Assembly (NCBI GenBank): GCA_016790225.1
Contig: JAEUOZ010000032.1
Span: 1-27,133 of the forward strand
Length of the DNA stretch: 27,133 nucleotides
DNA from: Rubrivivax sp.
GTDB lineage: Bacteria; Pseudomonadota; Gammaproteobacteria; Burkholderiales; Burkholderiaceae
Direction: 5' to 3'
Made by a program: the position numbers and the translations under genes. Every line of letters starts with the position of its first letter. Position 1 is the stretch's first letter. This document shows, in pieces, positions 16,673 to 26,101 of this stretch. Below the pieces are notes generated by a model, which did not search any database, was not told the origin of the DNA, and saw only the letters and a list, made by a program, of their open reading frames with translations.

Positions 16673-17152
16673 ATGGGCATTGAAGGCGTTCTCAAGGAAG
16701 GCTTCGTCACCACCTCGGTGGACAAGCTGATCAACTGGTCCAAGACCGGTTCGCTGTGGCCGATGACCTTCGGCCTGGCCTGCTGCGCGGTGGAAATGAT
16801 GCATGCCGGCGCGTCGCGCTACGACATCGACCGCTTCGGCATGCTGTTCCGACCCAGCCCGCGCCAGAGCGATCTGATGATCGTGGCCGGCACGCTGTGC
16901 AACAAGATGGCGCCCGCGCTGCGCAAGGTCTATGACCAGATGGCCGAGCCGCGCTGGGTGCTCAGCATGGGCTCCTGCGCCAACGGGGGCGGCTACTACC
17001 ACTACAGCTACTCGGTCGTGCGGGGTTGCGACCGCATCGTCCCGGTCGACGTGTATGTGCCCGGGTGTCCGCCGACGGCGGAAGCGCTGCTCTACGGCAT
17101 CCTGCAGCTGCAGGCCAAGATCCGGCGCGAGAACACCATCGCCAGGACCTGA
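16673..17152 (+). CDS. nuoB: NADH-quinone oxidoreductase subunit B
   Basis: A 159-residue peripheral-arm subunit carrying the terminal [4Fe-4S] cluster N2 that reduces the quinone. Its ligands are the tandem cysteines C37-C38 in [12 protein letters not shown]102 in GSCANGGG and C132 in [18 protein letters not shown] at 16660-16663 precedes the ATG by 9 nt. The protein is of usual length and forms the quinone site together with NuoD. nuoC begins 7 nt downstream. Confidence 0.98.
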   Translation: MGIEGVLKEGFVTTSVDKLINWSKTGSLWPMTFGLACCAVEMMHAGASRYDIDRFGMLFRPSPRQSDLMIVAGTLCNKMAPALRKVYDQMAEPRWVLSMGSCANGGGYYHYSYSVVRGCDRIVPVDVYVPGCPPTAEALLYGILQLQAKIRRENTIART

Positions 17153-17159
17153 GGCTGCC

Positions 17160-17759
17160 ATGACGCAAAGACTCGATACCTTGCAGGCGGCGCTGGAAAG
17201 CCACCTGGGCGCGCAGCTGAAATCTGTGCAGCGCGCGCTGGGCGAAATCACCATCACCGTGGGCGCAGACGATTACCTGGCCGTGGCCACGCGCTTGCGC
17301 GATCACCCGGCGCTGAAGTTCGAGCAGGCCGTCGATCTGTGCGGCGTGGATTATTCGGGCTACAAGAACCAGCCCTGGGAAGGCCTGCGCTACGCGGTGG
17401 TCACGCACCTGCTGAGCGTGACGCACAACTGGCGCGTGCGCCTGAAGGTCTTTGCCTCCGATGACGAGCTGCCCGCCGTGGCCTCGCTGTCGGATGTGTG
17501 GAGCGGGCTGAACTGGTTCGAGCGCGAAGCCTTCGACATGTTCGGCATCATCTTCGAAGGCCACAACGACCTGCGCCGCATCCTGACCGACTACGGCTTC
17601 ATCGGGCACCCGATGCGCAAGGACTTTCCGGTTTCCGGCCATGTGGAGATGCGCTACGACCCCGAGCGCCAGCGCGTGATCTACCAGCCCGTGACCATCG
17701 AGCCGCGCGAGAACGTGCCCCGTGTGGTGCGCGAGGACAACTACGGTGGGCTTCACTGA
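17160..17759 (+). CDS. nuoC: NADH-quinone oxidoreductase subunit C
   Basis: A 199-residue 30-kDa-type subunit of the peripheral arm of complex I, without cofactors. The family signature is [19 protein letters not shown], followed by [18 protein letters not shown] in the C-terminal half (about 120-165). It is a separate protein here, not fused to NuoD as in E. coli. The ATG at 17160 is 7 nt after the nuoB stop; the open frame runs upstream inside nuoB only as a shadow. An 86-nt repeat-bearing gap follows before the duplicated nuoD start. Confidence 0.97.
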   Translation: MTQRLDTLQAALESHLGAQLKSVQRALGEITITVGADDYLAVATRLRDHPALKFEQAVDLCGVDYSGYKNQPWEGLRYAVVTHLLSVTHNWRVRLKVFASDDELPAVASLSDVWSGLNWFEREAFDMFGIIFEGHNDLRRILTDYGFIGHPMRKDFPVSGHVEMRYDPERQRVIYQPVTIEPRENVPRVVREDNYGGLH

Positions 17760-17766
17760 CATGAAG

Positions 17767-17826
17767 CGCCCCCAAGCTCACTTGCGTTCGCTGCCCCCCG
17801 AGGGGGCGCAGGCCTCCCTTGGGGCG
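17767..17826. repeat. REP-like palindromic repeat, copy A (nuoC/nuoD gap)
   Basis: The outer arms CGCCCCCAAG (17767-17776) and CTTGGGGCG (17818-17826) pair with one bulge. Inside, GCCCCC (17793-17798) pairs with GGGGGC (17802-17807) around a 3-nt loop. The core GCTCACTTGCGTTCGCTG, followed by CCCCCC, recurs at the nuoH/nuoI junction. Confidence 0.8.
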
Positions 17827-17845
17827 GCCCGGCGGGAGCCCTGAC

Positions 17846-17880
17846 ATGGCTGACATCAAGAACTACACGCTGAACTTTGG
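17846..17880 (+). repeat. 35-bp direct repeat, upstream copy of the nuoD start
   Basis: These 35 bases run from an ATG and are identical to 17976-18010, the first 11 codons plus two bases of nuoD. They are preceded by GGGAG at 17834-17838, a better ribosome site than that of the downstream copy. Confidence 0.97.
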
Positions 17881-17983
17881 CTGCGGCCGCGCGCGATGCG
17901 CGCTTGACTTCGCTGGCGCGAAGTCAGCCTTCGCCGAAGTTCAGCCGCGCCACGCCACTCGTGAGATGTCTTCAAATGGCTGA
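17846..17983 (+). CDS. 45-codon leader ORF carrying a duplicated NuoD N-terminus
   Basis: ATG at 17846 with GGGAG 7 nt upstream opens a frame that reads [12 protein letters not shown], exactly the NuoD N-terminus, and then continues with unrelated residues through the inserted segment. It ends in TGA at 17981-17983, 8 nt inside the true nuoD gene and out of frame with it. The nuoD ATG (17976-17978) lies just before this stop, a spacing that permits translational coupling or re-initiation. Whether the peptide has any function is unknown. It is best viewed as a by-product of the duplication that may now act as a translated leader. Confidence 0.45.
   Translation: MADIKNYTLNFGCGRARCALDFAGAKSAFAEVQPRHATREMSSNG
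17881..17975. other. 95-bp hairpin-rich insert between the two nuoD start copies
   Basis: The segment holds GCGCGC-GAT-GCGCGC (17890-17904) and GACTTCGC-TGGC-GCGAAGTC (17905-17924), both perfect stems, and CTTCG-C-CGAAG (17929-17939). CCGAAGTTCAGC (17934-17945) is the inverted complement of GCTGAACTTTGG (17869-17880) apart from one wobble. No ORF-like or transposase sequence is present. The origin is unknown; a palindromic intergenic element is the best guess. Confidence 0.7.
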
Positions 17984-18010
17984 CATCAAGAACTACACGC
18001 TGAACTTTGG
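17976..18010 (+). repeat. 35-bp direct repeat, downstream copy (functional nuoD start)
   Basis: Identical to 17846-17880, offset by 130 bp. Flanking bases differ on both sides, so the identity is exactly 35 bp. Here the sequence continues into the rest of nuoD. Confidence 0.97.
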
Positions 18011-19229
18011 GCCGCAGCATCCGGCGGCGCATGGGGTGCTGCGCCTGGTGCTGGAGCTGGACGGCGAGGTCATCCAGCGCGCCGATCCGCACATCGGGCT
18101 GCTGCACCGGGCCACCGAGAAGCTGGCCGAGCAGAAGACCTACATCCAGAGCCTGCCCTACATGGACCGCCTCGACTACGTGTCGATGATGGCCAATGAG
18201 CATGCCTACTGCCTGGCGATCGAGAAGCTGCTGGGTCTTGAGGTGCCCGAGCGTGCGCAGTACATCCGCGTGATGTTCGCGGAGATCACGCGTCTGCTGA
18301 ACCACCTGCTGTGGCTGGGCTGCCATGGCATGGACTGCGGCGCGATGAACATCCTCATCTACTGCTTCCGCGAGCGTGAAGACCTGTTCGACATGTACGA
18401 AGCGGTGTCCGGCGCGCGCATGCACGCCGCCTACATCCGCCCGGGCGGTGTCTACCGCGATCTGCCGGACGTGATGCCGCAGTACACGGTCAGCAAGATC
18501 CGCAATGCCAAGGCCATCCAGGCGCTGAATGAAAACCGCCAGGGATCGCTGCTCGACTTCATCGAGGACTTCTGCAAGCGCTTCTGGAAGAACGTCGACG
18601 ATTACGAGACGCTCCTCACCGACAACCGCATCTGGAAGCAGCGCACGGTGGGCATCGGTGTGGTCACGCCGGAGCGCGCGCTGAACCTCGGCTTCACCGG
18701 GGCCATGCTGCGCGGCAGCGGCATCGCCTGGGATCTGCGCAAGCAGCAGCCCTACGACGTCTATGACCGCATGGATTTCGACGTGCCGGTCGGCGTCAAT
18801 GGCGATACCTACGACCGCTACCTGGTGCGCGTGGAAGAGATGCGCCAGAGCAACCGCATCATCCTGCAGTGCGTGGAGTGGCTGCGCAGGAACCCGGGGC
18901 CGGTGATCACGGGCAACCACAAGGTCGCACCGCCTTCGCGTGTGCAGATGAAGAGCAGCATGGAGGAGTTGATCCACCACTTCAAGCTCTTCACCGAAGG
19001 CTTCCACGTGCCCGAAGGCGAGGCCTACGCGGCTGTGGAGCACCCGAAGGGCGAGTTCGGCATCTACCTGATCAGCGATGGCGCCAACAAGCCCTGGCGC
19101 CTGAAGATCCGGCCGCCGGGCTTTGCGCACCTGGCCGGCCTGGACGAGATGAGCCGCGGCCACATGATTGCCGACGCCGTGGCGATCATCGGCACCATGG
19201 ACATCGTGTTTGGCGAGATTGACCGATGA
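17976..19229 (+). CDS. nuoD: NADH-quinone oxidoreductase subunit D
   Basis: A 417-residue 49-kDa-type subunit, related to the large subunit of [NiFe]-hydrogenases, that forms the quinone-binding site with NuoB. It starts [30 protein letters not shown] (given here only as far as recognition needs). Other signatures are [27 protein letters not shown], and a C-terminal [15 protein letters not shown] with DIVFGEIDR at the end. I chose ATG 17976 because it keeps the family N-terminus in frame with the rest. The frame is open back to a TTG at 17877, but those residues are encoded by the insert. Its own ribosome site is weak (GTGAGA at 17961-17966), and the preceding leader ORF may supply ribosomes. 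The stop overlaps the nuoE start (ATGA). Confidence 0.97.
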   Translation: MADIKNYTLNFGPQHPAAHGVLRLVLELDGEVIQRADPHIGLLHRATEKLAEQKTYIQSLPYMDRLDYVSMMANEHAYCLAIEKLLGLEVPERAQYIRVMFAEITRLLNHLLWLGCHGMDCGAMNILIYCFREREDLFDMYEAVSGARMHAAYIRPGGVYRDLPDVMPQYTVSKIRNAKAIQALNENRQGSLLDFIEDFCKRFWKNVDDYETLLTDNRIWKQRTVGIGVVTPERALNLGFTGAMLRGSGIAWDLRKQQPYDVYDRMDFDVPVGVNGDTYDRYLVRVEEMRQSNRIILQCVEWLRRNPGPVITGNHKVAPPSRVQMKSSMEELIHHFKLFTEGFHVPEGEAYAAVEHPKGEFGIYLISDGANKPWRLKIRPPGFAHLAGLDEMSRGHMIADAVAIIGTMDIVFGEIDR

Positions 19230-19717
19230 CGTTTGAGTTGAGCGACAGCACGCGGGCCCTGTTCGACAGGGAAGTGGCCAAGTACCCGCCGGACCAGAAG
19301 CAGTCGGCGGTGATGGCCTGCCTGAGCATCGTGCAGCACGAGCAGGGCTGGGTCCCGCCCGAAGCGGAGGAGGCCATCGCCGCGCACCTGGGCATGGCGC
19401 CCATCGCCGTGCGCGAGGTGACGACCTTCTACAACATGTACAACCAGCAGCCGTTGGGCCGCTTCAAGCTGAACATCTGCACCAACCTGCCCTGCCAGCT
19501 GCGCGAGGGCCAGACCGCGCTGGATCATGTGTGCCGCAAGCTGGGCGTGGAGCCCTACGGCACCACGGCCGATGGCGTGTTCACCGTCCAGCCCAGCGAG
19601 TGCCTCGGGGCCTGTGCCGATGCGCCGGTGATGCTGGTGAACGACCGCGAGATGCTCAGCTTCATGTCCAACGACCGGCTCGATGATCTGGTCGATACGC
19701 TCAGGAAGGCAGACTGA
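19226..19717 (+). CDS. nuoE: NADH-quinone oxidoreductase subunit E
   Basis: A 163-residue 24-kDa-type thioredoxin-like subunit of the NADH dehydrogenase module, carrying [2Fe-2S] cluster N1a. The ligands are C85 and C90 in [10 protein letters not shown] and C126 and C130 in [23 protein letters not shown] is a family motif. The ATG overlaps the nuoD stop (ATGA at 19226-19229), so translation is coupled. nuoF starts one base after its stop. Confidence 0.98.
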   Translation: MTFELSDSTRALFDREVAKYPPDQKQSAVMACLSIVQHEQGWVPPEAEEAIAAHLGMAPIAVREVTTFYNMYNQQPLGRFKLNICTNLPCQLREGQTALDHVCRKLGVEPYGTTADGVFTVQPSECLGACADAPVMLVNDREMLSFMSNDRLDDLVDTLRKAD

Positions 19718-19718
19718 C

Positions 19719-21062
19719 ATGGGCGCCGTCGATCTCTCCCGCTTCAAGGCGCAGGGCACGGAAACCTGCTTTCATGACCGTCACATCAACCCGCAGATCT
19801 ATGCCGGGCTGAACGGACGCAACTGGAGCCTGAAGGACTATGAAGCGCGGGGCGGCTACCAGGCCCTCAAGCGCATCCTGGGCAAGGGCTCCGGCGAGGC
19901 GATGACGCCGGACCAGGTGATCGCCGAAGTCAAGGTTTCGGCCCTGCGCGGGCGTGGCGGCGCGGGCTTTCCCACCGGCTTGAAGTGGAGCTTCATGCCG
20001 CGCGCCTTCCCGGGTGCGAAATACCTGGTCTGCAATTCCGATGAAGGCGAGCCGGGCACCTGCAAGGACCGCGACATCCTCATGTTCAACCCGCACATCG
20101 TCATCGAGGGCATGGCGATCGCCGCCTACGCGATGGGCGTTAAGACGGGCTACAACTACATCCACGGCGAGATCTTCGAGGTCTACGAGCGCTTCGAGGC
20201 CGCCCTGGAAGAAGCGCGAGCCGCGGGCTACCTGGGCCACAACATCCTGGGCACCAGCACCAGCTTCCAGCTGCACGCCTTCCACGGCTTCGGCGCCTAC
20301 ATCTGCGGTGAAGAGACGGCGCTGCTGGAATCGCTGGAAGGCAAGAAGGGCCAGCCGCGCTTCAAGCCACCGTTCCCCGCCAGCTTCGGCCTCTATGGCA
20401 AGCCCACGACGATCAACAACACCGAGACCTTTGCCGCGGTGCCCTGGATCATCAACCACGGCGGACAGAAATACCTGGAATGCGGCAAGCCCAACAACGG
20501 CGGCACCAAGATCTTCTCGGTGGTGGGCGATGTCCAGAAGCCCGGCAACTTCGAGATCCCCTTGGGTACGCCGTTTGCCAAGCTGCTGGAGCTGGCCGGC
20601 GGCGTGAAGGGTGGGGCGCTGAAGGCGGTGATCCCGGGCGGCTCGTCGGCGCCGGTGCTGCCGGCGAAGATCATGATGGACTGCACGATGGACTATGACT
20701 CCATCGCCAAGGCCGGCTCGATGCTGGGCTCGGGTGCGGTCATCGTCATGAACGACACGCGCTGCATGGTCAAGAGCCTGCTGCGCCTCTCCTACTTCTA
20801 CCAGCACGAGAGCTGCGGCCAGTGCACGCCCTGCCGTGAAGGCACGGGCTGGCTCTGGCGCATGGTCGATCGCATCGAGCACGGCAAGGGCCGTCAGGAA
20901 GACCTGGCCCTGCTGGACAACGTGGCCGACAACATCAAGGGCCGCACGATCTGCGCGCTGGGCGATGCCGCCGCGATGCCGGTGCAGGGCATGCTCAAGC
21001 ACTTCCGTGACGAGTTTGCCTACCACGTCGAACACAAGACTTGCCAGGTCAAGCAGCCATGA
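19719..21062 (+). CDS. nuoF: NADH-quinone oxidoreductase subunit F
   Basis: A 447-residue 51-kDa-type subunit that binds NADH and FMN and carries the [4Fe-4S] cluster N3, the entry point for electrons. The glycine-rich [15 protein letters not shown] (about 79-93) and [15 protein letters not shown] are the NADH/FMN motifs. [14 protein letters not shown] is also characteristic. Cluster ligands are C366, C369, C372 ([13 protein letters not shown]) and C412 (TICALGDAA). I chose ATG 19719 over an in-frame upstream ATG at 19683 that lies within nuoE. The stop overlaps the nuoG start (ATGA at 21059-21062). Confidence 0.98.
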   Translation: MGAVDLSRFKAQGTETCFHDRHINPQIYAGLNGRNWSLKDYEARGGYQALKRILGKGSGEAMTPDQVIAEVKVSALRGRGGAGFPTGLKWSFMPRAFPGAKYLVCNSDEGEPGTCKDRDILMFNPHIVIEGMAIAAYAMGVKTGYNYIHGEIFEVYERFEAALEEARAAGYLGHNILGTSTSFQLHAFHGFGAYICGEETALLESLEGKKGQPRFKPPFPASFGLYGKPTTINNTETFAAVPWIINHGGQKYLECGKPNNGGTKIFSVVGDVQKPGNFEIPLGTPFAKLLELAGGVKGGALKAVIPGGSSAPVLPAKIMMDCTMDYDSIAKAGSMLGSGAVIVMNDTRCMVKSLLRLSYFYQHESCGQCTPCREGTGWLWRMVDRIEHGKGRQEDLALLDNVADNIKGRTICALGDAAAMPVQGMLKHFRDEFAYHVEHKTCQVKQP

Positions 21063-23407
21063 TCGAAATCGAACTCGACGGCAAGAAGGTCAGCGTGCCC
21101 GAGGGCAGCATGGTCATGCACGCGGCCGATGCCGCGGGCACCTACGTGCCGCACTTCTGCTATCACAAGAAGCTGAGCATCGCGGCCAACTGCCGCATGT
21201 GCCTGGTCGACATCGAGAAGGCGCCCAAGCCCATGCCGGCCTGCGCCACACCGGTGACCAACGGCATGATCGTGCGCACCAAGAGCGACAAGGCGATCAA
21301 GGCGCAGAAGTCGGTGATGGAGTTCCTGCTCATCAACCACCCGCTGGATTGCCCCATCTGCGATCAGGGCGGTGAGTGCCAGTTGCAGGACCTGGCCGTG
21401 GGCTATGGCGGCAGCGCCTCGCGCTACGACGAAGAAAAGCGCGTGGTCTTCCACAAGAACGTCGGCCCGCTCATCAGCATGGAAGAGATGAGCCGCTGCA
21501 TCCATTGCACGCGCTGCGTGCGTTTCGGGCAGGAGATCGCCGGCGTGATGGAGCTGGGCATGCTCAACCGCGGCGAGCACAGCGAGATCACCACCTTCGT
21601 CGGCCGCAGCGTGGACAGCGAGCTGTCGGGCAACATGATCGACATCTGCCCGGTGGGCGCGCTCACCAGCAAGCCTTTCCGCTACAGCGCCCGTACCTGG
21701 GAACTGGCACGCCGCAAGAGCGTGAGCCCGCACGACAGCACCGGCGCCAACCTGATCGTGCAGGTCAAGGGCAACAAGGTGATGCGGGTTGTGCCGCTGG
21801 AAAACGACGGCGTCAACGAGTGCTGGATCGCCGACCGTGACCGTTTCAGCTACGAGGCGCTGAACAGCCCGCAACGGCTGACCCAGCCGATGATCAAGCA
21901 GGGCGGCCAGTGGAAGGCCACCGACTGGACCACGGCGCTGGAGTACGTGGCCAACGGTCTGAAGCACATCGTCAAGGACCACGGGGCGGCGGCAGTGGGC
22001 GCCCTCGGCTCGCCGCACAGCAGCTGTGAAGAGCTGCATCTGCTGGCCCAGCTGACACGCGGGCTGGGCAGTCAGAACATCGATCACCGGCTGCGTCACG
22101 CGGATTTCCGCCGCGATGGCGCATCGGCTGGGGTGGCGCGCTGGCTGGGCCTGCCGATCGCCGAGCTGTCGACGCTGCAGTCGGCGCTGGTGGTGGGCTC
22201 GTTCCTGCGCAAGGACCATCCGCTGTTCGCACAGCGTCTGCGCCAGGCCGCGCGCCGGGGTGCCAAGGTCTTCAGCCTGCAGGCCGTCCATGACGACTGG
22301 CTGATGCCCATGGCCGGCCGCATCACGGCAGCGCCGGCCGATTGGCTGCAGGCACTGGCGGACATCGCCACGGCCGTGGCGCAGGCCACGGGCGCCCAGG
22401 CGCCCTTGCCGGGTAGCGCCACGGAATCGGCCCAGGCGGCGGCCGGGGCGCTGCTGGCGGGTGAGCGCAAGGCCGTCCTGCTGGGCGTGGCCGCGGCGCA
22501 GCATCCGCAGGCGCAGGATCTGCTGGCCATGGCCCAGTTCATCGCGCAGCAGACCGGCGCACGCTGCGGCTTCCTCGGCGAGGCGGCCAACAGCGTGGGC
22601 GCGCAGCTGGTGGGTGCGCTGCCCGGGCCGCAGGGCCTGAATGCCGCACAGATGCTGGCCCAGCCGCGCAAGGCCTTGCTGCTGCTGAATGTCGAGCCTG
22701 TGCTCGACATGGCCGATGCACAGGCGGCGCACGCCGCGCTGGCGGCGGCCGACATGGCGGTGGCCTTCACTTCGTTCAAGGACGCTGCGGTCGAAGGGGC
22801 CGATGTGCTGCTGCCCATTGCGCCCTTCACCGAGACGGCGGGGACCTTCGTCAATGCCGAGGGTCGTGTGCAGAGCTTCGTCGGCGTGGTGCCGCCCTTG
22901 GGCGAGACACGCCCGGCGTGGAAGGTGCTGCGCGTGCTGGGCAATCTGCTGGGCCTGCCCGGCTTCCAGCAGGAGACGGTGGACGCCGTTCGCGCCGAGG
23001 CGCTGGGCGATGGGGCCGCGCTGGCCTCGCGCCTGAGCAACGCCGTGACCCTGGCGCCGGCCCTGGCCGCGCCCGCGGGGGGCATCCAGCGGCTGGCCGA
23101 TGTGCCGATCTACGCCACCGATGCGCTGGTGCGTCACTCGCCGGCGCTGCAGGACACCGCGGATGCGCGTGATCCGGTTGTCAGCCTGCCGGCTGCGTTG
23201 TGGCAGCAACTGGGCCTGCATGAGGGCGATTCGGTGCGCGTCACGCAGGGCGCTGGCCATGTCGTGCTCAAGGCCCGTCGTGACGCCACCCTGGCCGCGC
23301 AGACGGTGCGCATCCCTGCCGGCCACCCGGACACCGCGTCGCTGGGCGCGATGTTCGGCACCGTGACGCTCGAGCGCGTGGCGCAGAGCGAAGGGGCCTA
23401 CGCATGA
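21059..23407 (+). CDS. nuoG: NADH-quinone oxidoreductase subunit G
   Basis: A 782-residue 75-kDa-type subunit that wires electrons from N3 onward. The N-terminal ferredoxin domain has the [2Fe-2S] N1b ligands in [15 protein letters not shown] and [24 protein letters not shown] provides cluster N5, and [12 protein letters not shown] with [10 protein letters not shown] provides N4. The Cys motif for the extra cluster N7 of E. coli and Thermus is absent: the stretch after CPVGALTS reads [11 protein letters not shown]. The rest is a degenerate molybdopterin-oxidoreductase-like domain, becoming Ala-rich after about residue 400. The ATG overlaps the nuoF stop; its own stop overlaps the nuoH ATG. 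Confidence 0.97.
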   Translation: MIEIELDGKKVSVPEGSMVMHAADAAGTYVPHFCYHKKLSIAANCRMCLVDIEKAPKPMPACATPVTNGMIVRTKSDKAIKAQKSVMEFLLINHPLDCPICDQGGECQLQDLAVGYGGSASRYDEEKRVVFHKNVGPLISMEEMSRCIHCTRCVRFGQEIAGVMELGMLNRGEHSEITTFVGRSVDSELSGNMIDICPVGALTSKPFRYSARTWELARRKSVSPHDSTGANLIVQVKGNKVMRVVPLENDGVNECWIADRDRFSYEALNSPQRLTQPMIKQGGQWKATDWTTALEYVANGLKHIVKDHGAAAVGALGSPHSSCEELHLLAQLTRGLGSQNIDHRLRHADFRRDGASAGVARWLGLPIAELSTLQSALVVGSFLRKDHPLFAQRLRQAARRGAKVFSLQAVHDDWLMPMAGRITAAPADWLQALADIATAVAQATGAQAPLPGSATESAQAAAGALLAGERKAVLLGVAAAQHPQAQDLLAMAQFIAQQTGARCGFLGEAANSVGAQLVGALPGPQGLNAAQMLAQPRKALLLLNVEPVLDMADAQAAHAALAAADMAVAFTSFKDAAVEGADVLLPIAPFTETAGTFVNAEGRVQSFVGVVPPLGETRPAWKVLRVLGNLLGLPGFQQETVDAVRAEALGDGAALASRLSNAVTLAPALAAPAGGIQRLADVPIYATDALVRHSPALQDTADARDPVVSLPAALWQQLGLHEGDSVRVTQGAGHVVLKARRDATLAAQTVRIPAGHPDTASLGAMFGTVTLERVAQSEGAYA

Positions 23408-24471
23408 TCGAGCAGATCAACCAGTTCGGCACCGGCCTCTTCGGCCCGACGCTGTGGCTCGTGCTGTGGAGCCTGATCAAGATCGTCTGCGTGCTGGCAC
23501 CCCTGATGGGCTGCGTGGCCTACCTGACGCTGTGGGAGCGCAAGGCCATCGGCCGCACGCAGGTGCGTCCAGGCCCCAACCGTGTCGGCCCGATGGGCCT
23601 GCTCACGCCGATTGCCGATGCGGTCAAGCTGATCTTCAAGGAGATCATCCGTCCGACGGCAGCGAGCAAGGGGCTGTTCTTCCTCGGCCCGATCATGACC
23701 ATCATGCCGGCGCTGGCCGCCTGGGCCGTGATCCCCTTCGGGCCCGATGTGGCCCTGGCCAACGTCAACGCCGGCCTGCTGTTCCTCATGGCCATCACCT
23801 CGCTCGAGGTCTACGGCGTGATCATCGCCGGCTGGGCCAGCAACTCGAAGTACGCCTTCCTGGGTGCGCTGCGCGCTTCGGCGCAGATGGTGAGCTACGA
23901 GATCGCGATGGGTTTTGCGCTGGTCGTCGTGCTGATGGTCTCGGCCAGCATGAACATGACCGACATCGTCATGGCGCAGGACAAGGGCTACTTCGCCGAC
24001 ATGGGCCTGAACATCCTCAGCTGGAACTGGCTGCCGCTGCTGCCCATCTTCCTCGTCTACTTCATCTCCGGGCTGGCCGAAACCAACCGGCACCCGTTCG
24101 ACGTGGTGGAAGGTGAATCGGAGATCGTGGCCGGCCACATGATCGAGTACTCGGGCATGTCCTTTGCCATGTTCTTCCTGGCCGAGTACGCCAACATGAT
24201 CCTCGTGTCGATGTTGTGCGTGCTGCTGTTCCTGGGCGGCTGGCTGCCGCCCATCGACAGCGCGCTGTTCAACTGGATTCCGGGCTGGATCTGGCTGGCC
24301 ATCAAGACCTTTCTGGTGGTGACCATGTTCCTGTGGGTGCGCGCCTCGTTCCCGCGCTACCGCTATGACCAGATCATGCGCCTGGGCTGGAAGATCTTCA
24401 TCCCGGTCTGCCTCGTCTGGCTGGTGGTCGTGGGCCTGTGGATCCAGTCGCCCTGGAACATCTGGAAGTGA
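23404..24471 (+). CDS. nuoH: NADH-quinone oxidoreductase subunit H
   Basis: A 355-residue polytopic membrane subunit (ND1-type, about eight helices) that builds the quinone tunnel at the junction of the membrane and peripheral arms. Signatures are [20 protein letters not shown] and [21 protein letters not shown] in the first 80 residues, [10 protein letters not shown] in the middle, and [20 protein letters not shown] with the conserved acidic residues at about 221-241. [20 protein letters not shown] is near the C-terminus. It overlaps nuoG by 4 nt (ATGA). A 146-nt gap with a REP-like repeat follows. Confidence 0.98.
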   Translation: MIEQINQFGTGLFGPTLWLVLWSLIKIVCVLAPLMGCVAYLTLWERKAIGRTQVRPGPNRVGPMGLLTPIADAVKLIFKEIIRPTAASKGLFFLGPIMTIMPALAAWAVIPFGPDVALANVNAGLLFLMAITSLEVYGVIIAGWASNSKYAFLGALRASAQMVSYEIAMGFALVVVLMVSASMNMTDIVMAQDKGYFADMGLNILSWNWLPLLPIFLVYFISGLAETNRHPFDVVEGESEIVAGHMIEYSGMSFAMFFLAEYANMILVSMLCVLLFLGGWLPPIDSALFNWIPGWIWLAIKTFLVVTMFLWVRASFPRYRYDQIMRLGWKIFIPVCLVWLVVVGLWIQSPWNIWK

Positions 24472-24472
24472 G

Positions 24473-24524
24473 ATGACAGCCCCCGCGCTCACTTCGTTCG
24501 CTGCCCCCCAAGGGGCTGCATGCC
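24473..24524. repeat. REP-like palindromic repeat, copy B (nuoH/nuoI gap)
   Basis: The core GCTCACTTCGTTCGCTG followed by CCCCCCAAGGGG matches copy A at 17761-17814 with few differences. It starts with the same ATGA after the upstream stop codon. GCCCC (24503-24507) pairs with GGGGC (24512-24516). The rest of the gap, 24525-24617, has further short inverted repeats such as GCACAG/CTGTGC but no gene. Confidence 0.75.
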
Positions 24525-24617
24525 GCGGATCGGCACAGCCGGACCTGCGCGTGACCTGTGCTGGCGCATGGGCGTGCGATCGGCATTCGCAAGAAGTTTC
24601 GTCTTGGAGCACTCATC

Positions 24618-25103
24618 ATGGCCGTTAGAGATGTGCTGCAGAGCTTCATGCTCACCGAGCTGATCAAGGGCCTGGCCCTGACCGGCCGTCACTTCCTGTC
24701 CAAGACCGTCACGGTCCAGTTTCCGGAAGAGAAGACGCCGCTGAGTCCGCGCTTCCGCGGGCTGCATGCGCTGCGCCGCTACGAAAACGGCGAAGAGCGC
24801 TGCATCGCCTGCAAGCTGTGCGAAGCGGTGTGCCCGGCGATGGCCATCACCATCGAGTCGACCGTCAGGGCCGATGGCTCACGCCGCACCAGCCGCTACG
24901 ACATCGATCTGACCAAGTGCATCTTCTGTGGCTTCTGCGAAGAGAGCTGCCCCGTCGATTCCATCGTCGAGACGCACATCTTCGAGTACCACGGCGAAAA
25001 GCGCGGCGATCTGTATTTCACCAAGGACATGCTCCTCGCGGTGGGTGACCGCTACGAGAAGGACATCGCCGCCAACCGCGAAGCGGATGCTCCTTACCGC
25101 TGA
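24618..25103 (+). CDS. nuoI: NADH-quinone oxidoreductase subunit I
   Basis: A 161-residue TYKY-type subunit with two [4Fe-4S] clusters, N6a and N6b, that link NuoG to N2. The ligands are C62, C65, C68 and C72 in [12 protein letters not shown], and C101, C104, C107 and C111 in [12 protein letters not shown]. The N-terminal amphipathic helix ([18 protein letters not shown]) lies on the membrane. The ATG at 24618 follows GGAG at 24606-24609. An upstream in-frame ATG at 24558 would add 20 residues from the repeat region and is less likely. nuoJ follows after 37 nt. Confidence 0.97.
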   Translation: MAVRDVLQSFMLTELIKGLALTGRHFLSKTVTVQFPEEKTPLSPRFRGLHALRRYENGEERCIACKLCEAVCPAMAITIESTVRADGSRRTSRYDIDLTKCIFCGFCEESCPVDSIVETHIFEYHGEKRGDLYFTKDMLLAVGDRYEKDIAANREADAPYR

Positions 25104-25140
25104 TGCCCGGCGTCTGCCCGCAGCCCTACAACAACGAGCG

Positions 25141-25791
25141 ATGAACTCCACCACCGCCCTGTTCTACGTCTTCTCGGCTGTGCTGCTCTTTGCGGCCTTC
25201 CGGGTCATCACGGCCCGCAGCACCGTGCACGCGGCGCTCTTCCTCGTGCTCGCCTTCTTCAGCGCCAGCTGCGTGTGGATGCTGCTGCAGGCCGAGTTCC
25301 TGGCCATTGCGCTGGTGCTGGTCTACGTCGGCGCGGTGATGGTGCTGTTCCTCTTTGTCGTGATGATGCTGGACATCAAGAGCGACGCCTTCCGCGAAGG
25401 ATTCTGGAAGCACTTCCCGCTGGCCGGCATCATCGGCGCGGTGATCGCGGTGGAGATGGCGCTGGTGCTGATGCGCGGTCATCGCCAGACCGATGTGCCG
25501 CAGCTGACGCCGCAGGCCGTGGACATGGGCAACACGCGTCTGCTGGGCATCGAGATCTACACCGACTACCTCTACCCGCTGCAACTGGCCGCCGTGCTGC
25601 TGCTGGTGGCCATCATCGCGGCTATCGCGCTCACGCTGCGCGAGCGCAAGGACAGCCGCTACCAGGATCCGGGCGAGCAGGTGAAGGCGCGCAAGGCGGA
25701 TCGGCTGCGCATCGTGAAGATGGCACCGGTGGTGGACGCGCCTTCGGCGCCGCCGGCTGCGGGCTCGTCGCAGGAAGGGTCCAAGCCATGA
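25141..25791 (+). CDS. nuoJ: NADH-quinone oxidoreductase subunit J
   Basis: A 216-residue membrane subunit (ND6-type) with five predicted helices: about 4-22, 27-47, 52-75, 89-107 and 141-163. [20 protein letters not shown] is the family's signature third helix, with the pi-bulge region. After about residue 165 comes a hydrophilic C-terminal tail of some 50 residues ending in an Ala/Pro/Ser stretch. ATG 25141 gives the normal N-terminus, although the frame is open upstream inside nuoI. No clear ribosome site is visible (CAACAACGAGCG). The stop overlaps the nuoK start (ATGA). Confidence 0.96.
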   Translation: MNSTTALFYVFSAVLLFAAFRVITARSTVHAALFLVLAFFSASCVWMLLQAEFLAIALVLVYVGAVMVLFLFVVMMLDIKSDAFREGFWKHFPLAGIIGAVIAVEMALVLMRGHRQTDVPQLTPQAVDMGNTRLLGIEIYTDYLYPLQLAAVLLLVAIIAAIALTLRERKDSRYQDPGEQVKARKADRLRIVKMAPVVDAPSAPPAAGSSQEGSKP

Positions 25792-26096
25792 CGCTCACCC
25801 TGGGTCATTTCCTGTCGCTGGGCGGGATCCTGTTTGCGCTGTCGGTGGTGGGCATCTTCCTGAACCGGCACAACCTGATCGTGCTGCTGATGGCCATCGA
25901 GCTGATGCTGCTGGCCGTCAACATGAACTTCATCGCCTTCTCGCACTACCTGGGCGATATGGCGGGTCAGGTCTTCGTCTTCTTCATCCTCACGGTGGCG
26001 GCGGCTGAATCGGCCATCGGCCTGGCCATCCTCGTCGTGCTGTTCCGCAATCGATCGACGATCGACGTGCAGGAACTCGATGCCCTGAAGGGCTGA
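25788..26096 (+). CDS. nuoK: NADH-quinone oxidoreductase subunit K
   Basis: A 102-residue membrane subunit (ND4L-type, related to MrpC antiporter subunits) with three helices. Key buried glutamates of the proton path are E38 ([11 protein letters not shown]) and E74 ([10 protein letters not shown]), corresponding to E36 and E72 in E. coli. GRHNL-like [11 protein letters not shown] precedes the first. The ATG overlaps the nuoJ stop by 4 nt; AAGGGT at 25774-25779 may serve as ribosome site. nuoL begins 5 nt after the stop. Confidence 0.98.
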   Translation: MTLTLGHFLSLGGILFALSVVGIFLNRHNLIVLLMAIELMLLAVNMNFIAFSHYLGDMAGQVFVFFILTVAAAESAIGLAILVVLFRNRSTIDVQELDALKG

Positions 26097-26101
26097 ACCC
26101 G

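Noticed and set aside
17877..17975. In-frame TTG extension adding 33 residues to NuoD
   Set aside because: The extra residues come from the hairpin insert. NuoD normally starts at [12 protein letters not shown], which ATG 17976 gives exactly.
21020..23326. Open frame of 768 codons antisense to nuoG
   Set aside because: Shadow of nuoG on the opposite strand; low-complexity Arg/His/Gln content and no motif.
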